Assembly: GCF_964355755.1 (NCBI RefSeq)
Contig: NC_092670.1
Coordinates: 26,711,795-26,775,794, forward strand
From: Antedon mediterranea
Lineage: Eukaryota > Echinodermata > Crinoidea > Comatulida > Antedonidae
Direction of reading: 5' to 3'
Length of the DNA: 64,000 nt
A model generated the notes under the pieces. The model did not search any database. It had not been told where the DNA came from and saw only the letters and a list, made by a program, of their open reading frames with translations. Numbering within the stretch: the stretch's first letter is position 1; each line of letters starts with the position of its first letter. The translations under genes and the position numbers were made by a program. Below are positions 1-13,800 of the stretch, piece after piece.

Positions 1-250
1 GAAATGTTCCTTATTGTAAGCACAACCATGGAGTAAAGCACAACATTAAAACATTATATAATTTTCAATTCAAATTTAATTTGTCACTTTGACAAATTAG
101 AGGTGATCTTTGATTTAAAAGATAATTTTATAGACATTCAATAAATGTTAATGTATGAAAATTTGATGTATGCCATCCTATGACCTGAAGCATAACAGTG
201 CTTACGTACTTAGGTGTATATTATTTGTTAGAGTATATATATATATATAC
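1..250. other. AT-rich intronic sequence
   Basis: No gene is seen. Around 75-110 there is a degenerate inverted copy of the Helitron-like 3' end described at 8,041-8,508 (an arm pair of the type taatttgtca/tgacaaatta). A short (TA)n run precedes the SINE at 251. By position this should be intron of the minus-strand CENPI gene. Confidence 0.4.
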
Positions 251-701
251 AGTGAGTGAATGACGGTTAAGACACTGGAACTGTAATCCAGCCATAACAT
301 CGGCAAGCGTTCGAGGCTCACTCACTCCATGGTTCTAGTGGTAGAACAAGTCTTCTCGGATAAGAACTATAAACCGTAGGTGCAGTGTACACGCATTGCT
401 CATGTGCATTTTAAAGAACCTAGTACATCTTTCAAGACAAGTTCACACTTAGCCATTATTATTGTGGACAGAGGAGAGGGTGCCGTAAGTGGCCGCAGGA
501 CATGACGAGAAGAAGCATGTTAAAGTAATTCTAAGATATTATTTGCTCGCTTATTGGTATACTAATAATGAAATGTAAATTGTTTTAATTATTATGCTAG
601 GCAATAATTAATAATTATTTAAATATATGTTTCATATTCTGATATGCTATGTACTGTAATGCGCTTATTGAAAAGGCGCTATATAAATGTATTATTATTA
701 T
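251..701 (+). repeat. tRNA-derived SINE with L2-like 3' tail
   Basis: The head looks like a tRNA. A 5' GTGAGTG run pairs with CTCACTCAC about 70 nt downstream, as an acceptor stem would. GACGGTTAAGACACTGG sits where a box A is expected, and GTTCGAGGCTC fits the box B consensus. A second tRNA-like stretch (ggttctagtggtagaac) follows. The element ends with GCGCTTATTGAAAAGGCGCT and then ATATAAATGTATTATTATTA. This resembles the 3' end of the L2-like LINE at 5,698-8,040, which suggests the SINE is mobilised by that LINE machinery. Confidence 0.75.
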
Positions 702-706
702 CTAGT

Positions 707-779
707 CTACAGCGCCTTGAGCACTTTAGTTGATATGTGCGCTTTACAAATCTTATATATTATCATTATTATTATTATA
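707..779 (+). repeat. L2-like 3' UTR fragment with stem-loop and (ATT)n tail
   Basis: CTACAGCGCCTTGAGCA is followed by TGCGCTTTACAAAT and an ATT-rich tail. The order and hairpin (AGCGC/GCGCT) match the last 70 bases of the LINE ending at 8,040, so this is read as a severely 5'-truncated copy of a related family. Confidence 0.6.
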
Positions 780-1702
780 GGACTCACAAATATTCAAATT
801 TTTTGGTATGACATCAAAATAAAACATGACATTTCCAGAAGATAATTGTATCAGCAAAAACATGTGGAAAAGTGGACACGAAAGAGATAAAGAACCTACT
901 TGTTTAATTATGCAGGCCATATTAGGTCAAAACAAGTATAATTTTTAAATAATTTCATGTCTACAATTTCATATATTATAAACATGAAGGCCACCTTTAA
1001 TTCTGAAGAGCTGTAGGATATTTAAATATACGGTCTTACACATGCTGAAAGATAATTGTTTGGGCAATGACATATCAAAAGAAAAAATCTGTTGAATGTG
1101 ATTGTCTATGACAATACTAATTTTAAAATTCAGGTGGACAAATGATGAATTCATATCTACAACTCTTGGCTTCCATAATAAGTTTTAAAAATGAAATTTA
1201 AAGAAATTAAATATATAAGAACAAAAACTTGCGTGATGTGTGAAAAAAAAAGAAAACAAATTTTTAAACGCTCAAAATGTCCTGAACAATGCTCTAATTT
1301 GATTAGAAAGTGCTTTTGACCATTTTAAAACTTGAATGAGTGATTGCAAAATCCTACATACACGTATGTTTATTTGATATTGTGAATGTTGAGTGAGTAC
1401 GCTGAAAAGCTTACCATGGCTAAATTTAATATGATAAAGATATTTTAATAAAGCTTTTGTAAAATAGCAGATCTTTTAAGATCACCTAATTAGAATTTTA
1501 ATGTGGTATGCGGTATAATGTGGTTTTCAAAAGTAATCTTGACATTTTGAGATGACGGCAATTATGTGAGGTTTGGGCATGCATAGAATAAAAGTAGTCT
1601 GGGCTTAGTGTGAATTGCAATAACTCAGCAACTCAAGAAATATTCTACGCATTTAAATCATGAAAATTGATTGTTTGTACATTACCAGTCAGTGGTACTT
1701 AC
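780..1702. other. Intronic sequence downstream of the last visible CENPI exon
   Basis: Both strands were read for the missing C-terminal CENP-I exons. No stretch resembled the family, and no convincing acceptor-exon-donor unit was seen. The remaining exons probably lie beyond the left edge. Confidence 0.4.
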
Positions 1703-1856
1703 CAGGTCATAAAATGATAGCACATGATAGAGTAGTAGTGAATTTTCATTTTCTTGTTGTAGGCCTACACAACAAATCTTATCTACAAATGAAACCAGTT
1801 GTTGTATAGTGTCAACTGCAAGTTCACGATCTAGCAACTCCTCAAACATCAAATCA
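1703..1856 (-). CDS. CENPI: CENPI exon 12 (last exon in window)
   Basis: Acceptor ttttctaaaag; donor GACCTG|GTAAGTACC. It encodes DLMFEELLDRELAVDTIQQL and NENSLLLYHVLSFYDL. The second part resembles the NNTFLLHFILDFYEKV segment of vertebrate CENP-I. It ends in phase 0, and the next exon is not in the window. Confidence 0.85.
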
Positions 1857-4800
1857 CTTTTAGAAAAAAATAAATAATGAAAATAAACTACAGTAGTAGC
1901 AGCAGCAGTATTAATTACCAGTTAAAACACAAAACCGTTATTACATATCAACTTAATGCCGACAAAAATTATTGTGTAAAACAAATTGAGTCACATGTTG
2001 ACAGATGTTATATAGCTTATTGATCCCCATAAAAAGCAAATCAGTAAAAGCATGTTTTAAAGCATACCAATTTGTTTTATCCGCAGCATCTCCATCATCA
2101 CCTGTTTTCTCTTTTCTATGAACTCTGTGCTTTGGTAATTCTACTTCCAAATAATGCCTCAGTAGCTCTGTCAAGCTGTAAATTAGCTGACATTTGAAAT
2201 AAACAGATGAACAAAAGAATAGCTTGCGTAGGGGCTCAAGAACAAGGTCGTTCAACTCTACAAAAAGTCAAATTAATGAGAAAAAAATGATGTACAACTT
2301 TTTAAAAAAAGAATGCATCATGCAAAATGTTGATTTTTTTTATTTCATGTATGTTGCCTTATATAAAGAATTAGAATAAGACAATGTTACTTACTTTGAA
2401 AAGGATGTATTCTAAATCTAGTAATAAGTTGTAAAATATATGGTCGATAGTCCAAACCATTCCATACATACAGATACTTGACTAAAAAGCTCTCAGATAC
2501 TGGAATATCCTCCTGTCAATCAAACAGTTAAAATAAAATTAGTTAAGCAATAAGTATTTGCTTTAAATACGAAAAACAAATCATTATATGCTGGACTGTA
2601 ACTTCAAAACATGTACAAGTACACGGGTACATCCTGGGTTGACTTGACGCTGAATACATTCTGCATTAGCGACAGAGTAATTTATGTTGTTTACACCGGT
2701 TTGATTGCCGCTGCTCGCTTATTGACGTAACAGTTTTAAAGATATATTGTCCCCCTGAAAAATATTTTTAATTTCAAATTTGTTTTTGAATGTGTCATTT
2801 TATTGTCACATAATAGTTATTCACATTAAAGCTTGGTTCCCACTAGAACGTAACGCAAGGACGTTAACGCAACGCAAGCGTTTTAACCAATGACAAGCGA
2901 AGTTATAGACAGTTAGCAATCACAAGCGAATAAGCCATCGCTTGTGATTGGTCAATTCACTTGCGTTGCGTCGCTAGTGGGAACCACGCTTAACCAAACA
3001 ATTATTTACCTGAAATAAATGTAATATAAAGCAAAAAATACTTAAATTGTCGGTCAGACAATGGTTTTTGGGTTATAATTAAACGTTTCTTTTCTGTTTT
3101 TATACATGAATTATTGAATAAATGTTAGTTTTTTGTTACAGAAGTGAATAATTTTTGTATTTGAAGTAAAATACAACAAGAATTCACACTTTGATATGTC
3201 ATAATTGTGCAATTTAAATTGAAAAATAAAAAATACTGAATCTGTAAAAGATGTGCTTATTATTAATAATTTAAATAAAAATGATGTCTAAATAATATTA
3301 TTTTATTATACTTATATAGTTTATTTTATTGCTAAGGTCAAGTCTGGGGGGTCACTTCATCAAGCCTAGATGCTTCAAGTGTCAAAAAATTGTATCCTAT
3401 TACAACAAAAAACTTTACTATTACTGTATATGGACTGTTTTGATAATAATTCAATGATTATCTGACAGCGCATTACAGTATTATATATATCAGTCTAGAT
3501 TGACAGTAAAATAAATACCAGAAATAATGTTTTGATTATTTAACAGTGAATTATTATAATACTGGCCTATGTTGACAGCAAGAACAAAGTCATTATTTAT
3601 TGAACAAGATTTTACAGATTACTGTCTACATCTATAATACTGTATTATCAGCAATTTTTTTCATAGACTCTCTTCTACCAGACGTGCATTGGGTTTGTAG
3701 TTTTAGCATGACCCATCCTAGTTTACAAAGTACCAAAAATATCAGCCTCTAGAACTATAACTGCTGCTTGCTTTAGCTTTTGAATGAGTAGTCCTCTTGG
3801 GACGTATCTGGCTAAAGCAGCAGAGTGAAAACATGTAAACAATTAAAAATCAGTACAACAGACTCGAGTTAAAAGGATATCCCAAAAAGTAGAACACTTA
3901 TTTCCATTGGGGTCCAGAAACACAGAGAAACAAATTGCAGATTCCTTATACTAAAAAGAGAATAGATTAAAATTTAAAATCCAAAATGTAAAATACGAAT
4001 ATTTAAAAGATTTAAAATTTGTATAAAATGATTTAAAAAAATCAAAAAATACAATAATTTTAGAGACTGTTTAAAATAAGTTATGTTCGACGACGATTTC
4101 GTGATATAAATAGGAAGATTGTTCCATGCTTTAATAGCGTTAAAATAAAACATTTTGCTAGCACATCCTTTCATTATTGGGATACGGAAGTTACACATAG
4201 TGATACTTCTGGTCACCCTCTCATGAAAATCCCTGATAAGTGTAAAATGCTCATTTAGGTACAATGGAGCAGTGTCATTAAAAATCTTAAAAACATAGCA
4301 TAAACTTTAAAAATTAACCCTCTTTACCACATTTAAAAGTCTTAATTCATGAAGTTCTGAATGACCAACATGAGATCTAACATTAGATTGATTAATAAAC
4401 CTAACTATTTTATTATGAGATGTTAGAAGGCTATTTTTAGAGGCTGTGATACATTGTAAAACCATGCTGGGGCAGCGTAGTCGAAGAGCGGTTGGAGTAA
4501 AGCGGAACATAGCGGTTTTCTACTAAACTTATCTAGATTTTTATTTTGCCTGTACTAAAATTTAAGGCGGCTATTTATTTTGTTAAATATAGAATTGCCT
4601 ATTATTAAACACAATTTATTAAAACTCAAACTAACATTACAAAAAGTATTAAGATCACTTGTTGATTACAGATCTTATTTCACAAACTTGTTTTCAATTT
4701 CAATATATAGGTTGATGCGTAAAAGATTGTGCAATATTCTAAACTTCTTGCATCAAATTGAAAAGGACCACATAAGCCTGTTTCCCAGAAGGCAAATTTG

Positions 4801-7800
4801 TTGCCGGGAATTGAAAGCGCCAAACATATCTGTTTGTGGTTCTGCACCAACTTATCTATGTGATTTAATTGTATGTCCCAACAGGAAACGGTCTTTGCCT
4901 TTTGACCAAGCATCATTGGTTTGGAACCAGCTTTCACTTCACATCCGTCAGTGGTAATCTTAAGGCAATTCAAGTCACTAAAAAAAATCTTTTGGTGCTG
5001 TGACACATCATTGAACAGCACTTTATAATACTTATTATCATAACAATATAGTGTCTTCTATTTACAGTACATTTTTACCTGTAAAAATTCTGTGAAATTA
5101 ATAAGTAATTGTAGAAGATGTTCCGCCCTTGGATTGTTTCCTGCATCATCACAGTCAAGAAGTTCTGAAAAATCAAAGTTAGAACACAAATAAGTTTCAT
5201 TTTGGTCTATCACATGGAAAAAGATCAATCTAAAGTTGAAAAAAAAAAAAAAAAAATTAAGTAGAAAGAAAATGTCGCATTTCTATAAACTAAACAGATT
5301 TCTTTATCTGCATGATAAATGTGATCTTAATTGAATTGAAGTTACTGTATTACTATTAGTAGATAAAACAAAATAAAACACAACATCCATTGGTCAGTCC
5401 GATATTTATGAATTAGACAATCCGCGCGTTTTTTATGAAAAAACTAAAAAAATCGTCAAAAAAAAGAAGTCTTTTTTAAAACAGTCATAGTTTCTAAAGT
5501 AAACCGTGAAATTTATTTTTATTACAAATTCTAGAAGTTGATGAGTTATAGATATCGGATCATGCATCAATATGGCTAACCAGATATTGTGACGTAATCG
5601 TATAGCCACCCGAATATAAAATATAGGATTTTTGTATCTTTCGTCATAGCTTATCACATTTAATAGAGTGCATCTCCACTTATACGTTTTCCATTTTCAC
5701 CCCGATATTGATATTACCAAATCAACTGACACCTTTCTAACTGATGTGGGCATCCCACATATATCTGACCACTCAGCCGTACATTGTAAGTTACAGTTAA
5801 ATAAACCGCCGCCAACTAAAAAAATAGTTTCTAGTCGTAACTACAAGAATCTCTGTGCTGACTCTGTTGTCAGCGAGTTACTACCACTAAAACACTGACT
5901 GTATCTCTTCCATGTGACATTGATGATGCTATATGTATGTACAACTCTACATTGCGTTCAATCACTGATAAACTTGCTCCAACTAAGTCACGTCTGGTGA
6001 CTATTCGACCGCAAACTCCATGGTATACTGATGAGATACGAAAACAGAAAAAAGTAAGAAGGCAGCTGGAGAGGAAATGGCGTAAGACAGGTCTCGAAAC
6101 TGATTGGCATGCTTACACACATCAACTCCAATGTGTATCATCACATATTCATACTGCAAAGTTGGAATATCACTCAGCGCTAGTAAATAATGCTGTAGGC
6201 GACCAGAAGCAATTATTCAAAATTGTAAACATGTTACTGTATAGAGGAAATAAGACACCCTTACCTACCTGTAAATCAACCAGTATTCTTGCTGAACGTT
6301 TCTCAGAGTTTTTTAATGAAAAGATCACTAAAATTCGATCAGGATTTCCTCCATCTGTTCTCCAAGATGCGCATACATTTAGTACAAGGGCTCCTTTAAG
6401 CTGTCAACTGTCTATTCTTGAACCAACCACAGATGAGGAGATCGAGAAATTTATCAAGGCATCCCTGATAAAGTCTTGTGAGCTAGATCCCATTCCAACT
6501 TGGCTTTTAAGGGATTGCGCTCCTATAATAGTTCCAGTGCTAATGAAATTAGTTAATCTTTCACTTATCACATCCACAGTACCGCAGAATTTAAAGAAAG
6601 CACATGTACGGCCTTTGCAGAAGAAGACTGGCCTCAACCCAGAAGTTCTTAAAAATTATAGACCGGTTTCAAATTTATCCTTTGTTTCGAAGATTATTGA
6701 GCGTGTTGTTGCAGTTAGACTCTCTAAGCATGTCAAATCACAACCTCCATGAAACTTACCAATCAGCATACAAAGCTAACCACAGTGTGGAGACAGCGCT
6801 TCTACGTGTTCAGAATGACGATTTGACATCAATAGATAATCAAGAACTTGTTATTCTAGTTTTACTAGACTTATCGGCTGCGTTTGACACAGTAGATCAC
6901 TCACTGCTTCTTCATAGATTGTCACATGATATAGGGGTAAGAGATCAAGCATTGTCTTGGTTTACATCATATCATATCTAATGAACAGAACCCAGGCCGT
7001 CTGCATTGGTGATGTTTCATCAGATGACCTTCCTCTATTATGTGGCGTCCCACAAGATTCGGTGCTTGGACCACAGCTGTTTTCCATCTATGTTGCACCA
7101 GTTGCTGAAATAATACGAAGACACGGATTATGTCATCATTTCTATGCAGATGATATACAAATCTACGTTTCTGTCAAGCCTTGCCAGACCAAGTTTCTGT
7201 CTGCCGTAAAACGGTTAGAAGCATGCACTGCTGAGATTAGAAAATGGATGGGCTCCAACTTCCTCAAGCTAAATGATAAAAAGACCGAGGTGATCCTATT
7301 TGGTTCTGTTCAGCAGAGAAAAAAGATCCGGTTTGATGGCCTACATATTGGTGGCGTGCTAGTCAATCCATCAACTGAAGTTCGTAACCTTGGTGTACAA
7401 CTTGATTGTAAAATGACCATGGAATCACATATCAACAAAATCTGCCGATCTGCTATTTTCCATTTATGTAACATCGCCAAGATCAGACGTTACTTGAACC
7501 ATTGTGCAACAGAGCAGATTGTACATGCTTTTGTTACCAGTCGGCTTGATATGGGAAATTCCCTGCTGTATGGTCTGCCAAAGAAGCAGTTGCGGACTCT
7601 CCAGAAGGTGCAAAATTGGGCAGCTCGCTTGGTGATGTGTGCCAAGAAGTATGATCACGTCACACCATTGTTCAAAGAGTTAAATTGGCTACCCATGGAG
7701 TCACGTGTTAAGATCCTGCTGCTGGTGTTCCGATGACTAAATAGTTGCGCTCCAAAATATCTCTCAGAATTGTTGACAGTCAAGAAGGGAAAGCGAGAAC

Positions 7801-10800
7801 TAAGATCTAGTCATCAGGTGCTACTGGACATTCCAAGGAGCAAACATAGTTGGGGAGATCGGACTTTCAGTGTTGGTGGACCTAGGCTCTGGAACCACCT
7901 ACCCTTGAACATTAAACACACATCATTATTGAGTCACTTTAAGTCACTACTCAAAACTCACCTTTTCTGATTTTTTCTACAGCGCCATGAGCAATGAATG
8001 TTGGAATGGCGCTATATAAATCGAACGATTGATTGATTGATATTCGTTTTGACGTCATCAAGGCCAGTTGAATAAAAAAACTCATATTTTCATCTTTTGC
8101 GTCATAGTTCATCATATTTAAAAGAGCGCGCATCTATATTTTACGTATTCAAATTTCTTCTACATGTTAATATGTTGTTGCTGAGATAATTTCCTTTCGA
8201 AATTGCTATCTTCGTCTTTCATTTTGATACCTTCACCATGTTAAAAATTGGAATAAATGGCGGGTCCCGTAATTTCACCTATTCTACACTGTATGTAATA
8301 TGTATACAGATTATACTGTGTATACTGTATATACTGTAGTATATGACACAAAATAGACAGAATTCAGCATTAACAACATGTCATATTCTTCATTTCAGGT
8401 CATAATGCCATAATCTTTTTCTGTCTGCAATATTTCAACGCATGACGTACACATGGCGTTTGTCGTGCGGATAACCCGAACTCGTCAAAGTGACGAGTTC
8501 AAATGTAGTTGGTTATCCGCATATTTATTTTTATTGCAGCTATATCTCAAATGTTTGTAGAAATAACTTTGTATAACTTTGTCATAAGATTGACCTGTAG
8601 CTGTTACAGCTCCTGAGGATGGTCAGCGACCCTATTATTTATTTAATATATTATGGAAGCTGATAAGTTGTAGATATCAATTCATGTAAAATTTGTACCT
8701 ACCGGTTGTTTTGAAGTCACCATATGGCCATTCGATTTTTTGTTAATAGAATTTTTTTCACTTTTGTACTAGTTAATACCATTTAATATAGCGCATCGCG
8801 CTAATGCATTCCCCATGTTCTTTATCAATCAATTCTCTTTCACATAAGTTACAAATTGTTTAGTTTTATTTTGTCATCATATAAAAATATTAGAATAATA
8901 TGAGTTACTTAATTTCATCTTTACAGTATATTTTAATCTGTTATATCTGAATCGGATATGAAAAGTGACCCACGCAATTAAAAGTTATTGGAAGTTGTTG
9001 AATTGTAGATATGAATTCATATACAAATTTTGTCTATCTGATGGTCATGACGTCATCATATGGTCAGTTGAATTCAAAATGTTAGATTTTGATCTCTTTT
9101 GTAAAAGCTCATCTCGTTTAAAAGAAAGCCCGTCTCACTTTTACGTGCCCAAAATTCTTTAAATTTTCATTAATGTAATTACTGTATTTAGATAATTATC
9201 TTCTAAATATAGTTATCTTTATATGTCAATTTGATGACGTCATCGTGTTAATAATTGGATTTAAAAGGGTCTCGTAATTTCATTTATGCTACACTGTATA
9301 TAACATATACAGAGTATTCAGTAAATACTGTTATGCTTTATGACACAAAATAGGTACAATTATTTCAACACTGTAAACATATTTAGTTCATATAATGCAT
9401 GTGGTGCATGTTGTATTTGCGCAGATAACCCAAACTTGTCAAAGTGTTCCTGTATTATTAGTTATCCGCTACAAGCAGTCTTGTTTCTTTTTAAGCTATC
9501 ACTCTCTGTAGAGCGATAGCCTATTGTTATTGTCAAAAATTTCATTTTTTTAGCTCAATTTTTGTGTCACACAGATCTCATAAACAGCAATAGCAGTTAT
9601 GTTGTAACTTGGACAGCAGATACACGTATATATGTAGTTGTGCAACATACTTTGGTTTAATGAAAATATGATCGCGTAGCGTAACTACGCGCGATTCTCC
9701 GAAATTCTTAAATTAAATAATTATAAACTAAAAACTTACAGCCTTTTTCAAAACTGAAACTTGGACAAACGTATGCTTCATGTCAAGGGTCATCTTCCTG
9801 TACCATCAGCAAAATTTTGAACATTTGTATTTTCGCGCATACGCACTCTTTCAAAGTTAAAACTGCTCAAAATCAATTTCTAATCAACTTTCTACACGTT
9901 TCAGGACATTTCAAGAATTTCACATTTTCCACAAAATTTTGCGTCGCGTCGCGCACGCGCTTTTGCGTACTTAGCTTGTAAGGCACAAAATAGACAGAAT
10001 TTAGCACCGACATATTAAAAGTGATGAGTTCAAATCTAGTTTAAATTGATATTCTATTTAATAATTCAAGAAATAATGATTTATTATCAATTTTATTTGT
10101 TTAATAATCAGTAAGGCCTAGTAAACATTTAGTGCAAGATATAGTACAGCTGCCAACGTGCTTTGGGGTTTGAGCATGCCCAGTCCGAGTTTCCAAATAG
10201 CCATAGTAAACAATAAGCGCTTGATTACTGTTTCCTATTGACTCCGTTCTCTAGAATAAAGGAGCGGCACAAACATTGCTTGTGTTTAAGAATACGAAAA
10301 GTTAAAGAAGGTTGTCTATACAGAAAAGGGTGTCAATTATGGAATACCTTCATGTAATGTTTGATAAAGCCAGAAACTAAGTCTCTGGATAATGTCCTCA
10401 TCTTTTGTACAGGATAGGGCATGCTGTAACAATGGAGACTGCAACACTGCTCCAACTCGACTGGGTAACTGTGAAGAAAGTAATAGGAACATTTAAAATG
10501 TAAGCAACAACTCGTTATCATTTATTATAAGCTCCTTTTGCTCTCCATAGTAACTAGAACATTCTTCTGTGACATCATCTATATTAATGCTACTAAATCT
10601 TTTGCGTAATTTTACGTATCTCCTCCGAAACCACTGAACGGTACGTGATCACATTTTGCAAACTGATGTTTATTGAGGGGCCACACACGATAGGCTATGT
10701 CACTTTCCTGAATTTTAAGGATAACCACTAAAAAAAGGCAGTAATTTAACGTCTGCGCAACCATATTACGCCACTGTATAAACTACGCAACTTCCTCTGT

Positions 10801-13800
10801 TGTGTACCACCACGACCGGATCTACAAATACTATGCAGGGCCGCCAAATTAAACAGTGTTTAGTCTCGACAGCCGGTCAATGATCGCGTCATTAAAGTTT
10901 AATTAATTACACCTATCCTATTACAGAATGATTTTTGTAAATTATGGTTTGGCTCAGTGAGTAAAACGTGGTGACCATTGATATTATCAATGCTTAGTAC
11001 GTTCAAGTTAAAATCCGCGATATATGTGTAAAAAATAGGTATCAGCGCTTAAAGCAAAAATTCAAAACTAGACCACAATGTAATTACGAAACTAGCAAAA
11101 AAGATACTAAACCTCACACAAAGAAATTGCAAAATATAAAAAACCATTGAAAAAAAACAAACATAAAACACACACACTAATAAAACAAATCCAAATGGGT
11201 GTCGTGTTCCAACAAAATATCAACGAAAAGTACACCCAAAACTTAGAGGTTTGTGTCCGAGCACATCATCTAGTTTCGACTACAAGCTTGTGTACTTTTT
11301 GTGTTTTGTTGCGATCCAGATTAATAACAATGCAAGACATAGGCAACAATTGTAATATCAATTTGTGAGATTTTATGCACGACTGCGAAAAGGGTCCAAT
11401 GCGATTTGCAATTGAATTAGGTATTAGTTTATTTTAATCTTATCTTATTGTATTTTAAAATGCACAACCAATTACATGTGTGTTGATAAAAGATACATTT
11501 TTCAAAATCAAATTTACCTCAAGTCTGTCCAGATTGATAAGTAGTTGATGAAATGTTTTGATCTGGCTAACTGGCACTTTACTTGATTCAGAAATAATAA
11601 AGTTGTACAGACCGGATTCCTCAACAAAGTTGCTTGATGATGGACGTGGAATAAGCTCCTGTCTTCTGCGTTTAGATTTCTACAATTTTTTATAGAAAGA
11701 ATTCAATCTCTATATTAATGCTACTAAATTTTTTGCATAATTTTACGTATCTCCTCCGAAACCACTGAACAGTACGTGCTCACATTTGGCACACTGATGT
11801 TTATTGAGGGATCGCATATGATAGGCTATGTTACTTTCCTGAATTTTAAGCATAAACAGTTAAAAAAGGCAAAAAATAACACAAATTCAGTGACCATGTT
11901 ACGTCACTGTATAAACTACGCAACCTCCTGTATGTGTGTACCGCCATGGCCGGATCTACAAATACCATGCCAGGCCGCCAAAAAACTAGTCCAGTCAATC
12001 TATGACAAAAAAGGGCGTAACCCAAAACAAATTGCAATAGTTTCCAAACCTTTTTTATTTGATTCTATAAGCATCTGGGAAGATCATTTCCAAAATCTAC
12101 CAAAATCGGTTCAGTGGAACATACTTTTTAAGGGGTTTTAAGGTCATAGGGGTCAAATTACACATTTTTCTATTTTGAAAACTACTAGGCGTAGCATGTT
12201 GATTTTGGTGTCAAACTATTCAGAAGACCCATATTTATATGTACTCTAATGAAACCTTTTTACCAAAAATTACAGGAAAGCATGTTTTTGACCTTTGATC
12301 TATTTTATTGTATATTTTCGTATATTCGTATCTTAGTAACCAGTGGGCGTAGATGAGCGTTATTTGCGTCAAACTACTCAGAAGGTCAATGTTTATATTA
12401 GTTCTAATAGAAAAGATCCGTGTAAAATGACCGGAAGTCATTATTTTGACCTTTGACACATATTCATTATTTTAGATTTCTCAGTAAATACATTTTTTAT
12501 ATCTTAGTAACCACTAAGCACAACTTCGTCAATTTTGTGTCAAAAGATTCAGAAGACTCATATTTATATTCACTATAATGAAAAAGTTTTTTTTTAAATG
12601 GATAGAAATTATGTTTTTGACCTTTGACCTATTATACCAGTATATTTGTTTATATTTACTCAGACTAATGAAAACAAATGCAAATGTACAATATAACCGA
12701 AAATCATTATTTTGACCGTTAACATTTTCTAGTCGTGTCATGAATAAACCTCGAGTCTCGAGTATAACATTTTAAATTTGACCAAATAATAAGTGCGGCG
12801 ATCTGACAGACGTTGGGCTGGAATATCAACTGATCTTGCCATAGAACAGTGTCTTATGCGTAGCATAAAAACAAGAGGAGGTCTAACAAGAGGGCGAGGA
12901 TTAACAGAAATTCAACGACTTGTCTGGGTGGGTCCTTTCAACTCCAGTCTGCGCCAAGATCAATCATTCAATGCAAGAGTTCACTAACGTTTCGTATACT
13001 ACCAGTGAACAACATAAAGAAACAACATATGCCAGAAAGATGAAGGACCTCAGTGATGTACAAGACATATCAAGGTATCTGACACTGCGAAATCCATTCA
13101 ATACAGACAGTACAAAATTACTGACAAACATTGCAACTGGAGTGACGGCACATATCAATGTAGACTGTCACAATGCCAAGCATGTAGGTCAACAAATTGT
13201 GCAATCAATGACAAACCAAAAGGTCGCCGACTACACATTTCGGAAAAAGAGCCAATCCATTACAATGAACTCTAAAAGCGCATTGAAGATAAAAGATGAT
13301 GTGGTCAATGTAGATCCTTTACTTCTATTTGAACGACTTGTAACTGCCGGCACAAGATGCCATAATGTCAGGGGCGCAGCCAGTGCGGGGGTCACGGGGG
13401 TCCTGACCCCCCCCTTTTTTTTAGAAAAAATAAATAAAAACATGAGACAACAATACAGATCAAATCATCCTGGAGATACTGTGGAAGATTACTACCGAGC
13501 AGTATTACCAAATCAACTTCTTGATCATTTACAAACCGAGTTAAAAACCCGTTTTTCTACCGATAACAGGCCATGCTTTAAAATATTTGGCGTAGCACCC
13601 GAGTCTATCGTGAAGTGTAATGTTGAAGAAGTCTTCAAGGAACTTGAATTTGGTACGATGATCTGCCAAGACACGAACATCTTCATTCCGAGCTTCAGTG
13701 ATGGAAGCGACTGTGTAAAATTAGCGGATCCAGATGTGTTCCCGAATGTGCGTGCGCTTCTTCTAATCGCGTAGGCCTATGCCCGTAACGTCTGCTGAAG

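Noticed and set aside
969-1154. Candidate next CENPI exon on the minus strand
   Set aside because: There is no resemblance to the C-terminal part of CENP-I, and no acceptor/donor pair gives the right phase.
11846-12141. Overlapping ORFs at the left end of the FEN element
   Set aside because: They cross the boundary between repeat E and the TIR, so they cannot be one real gene.
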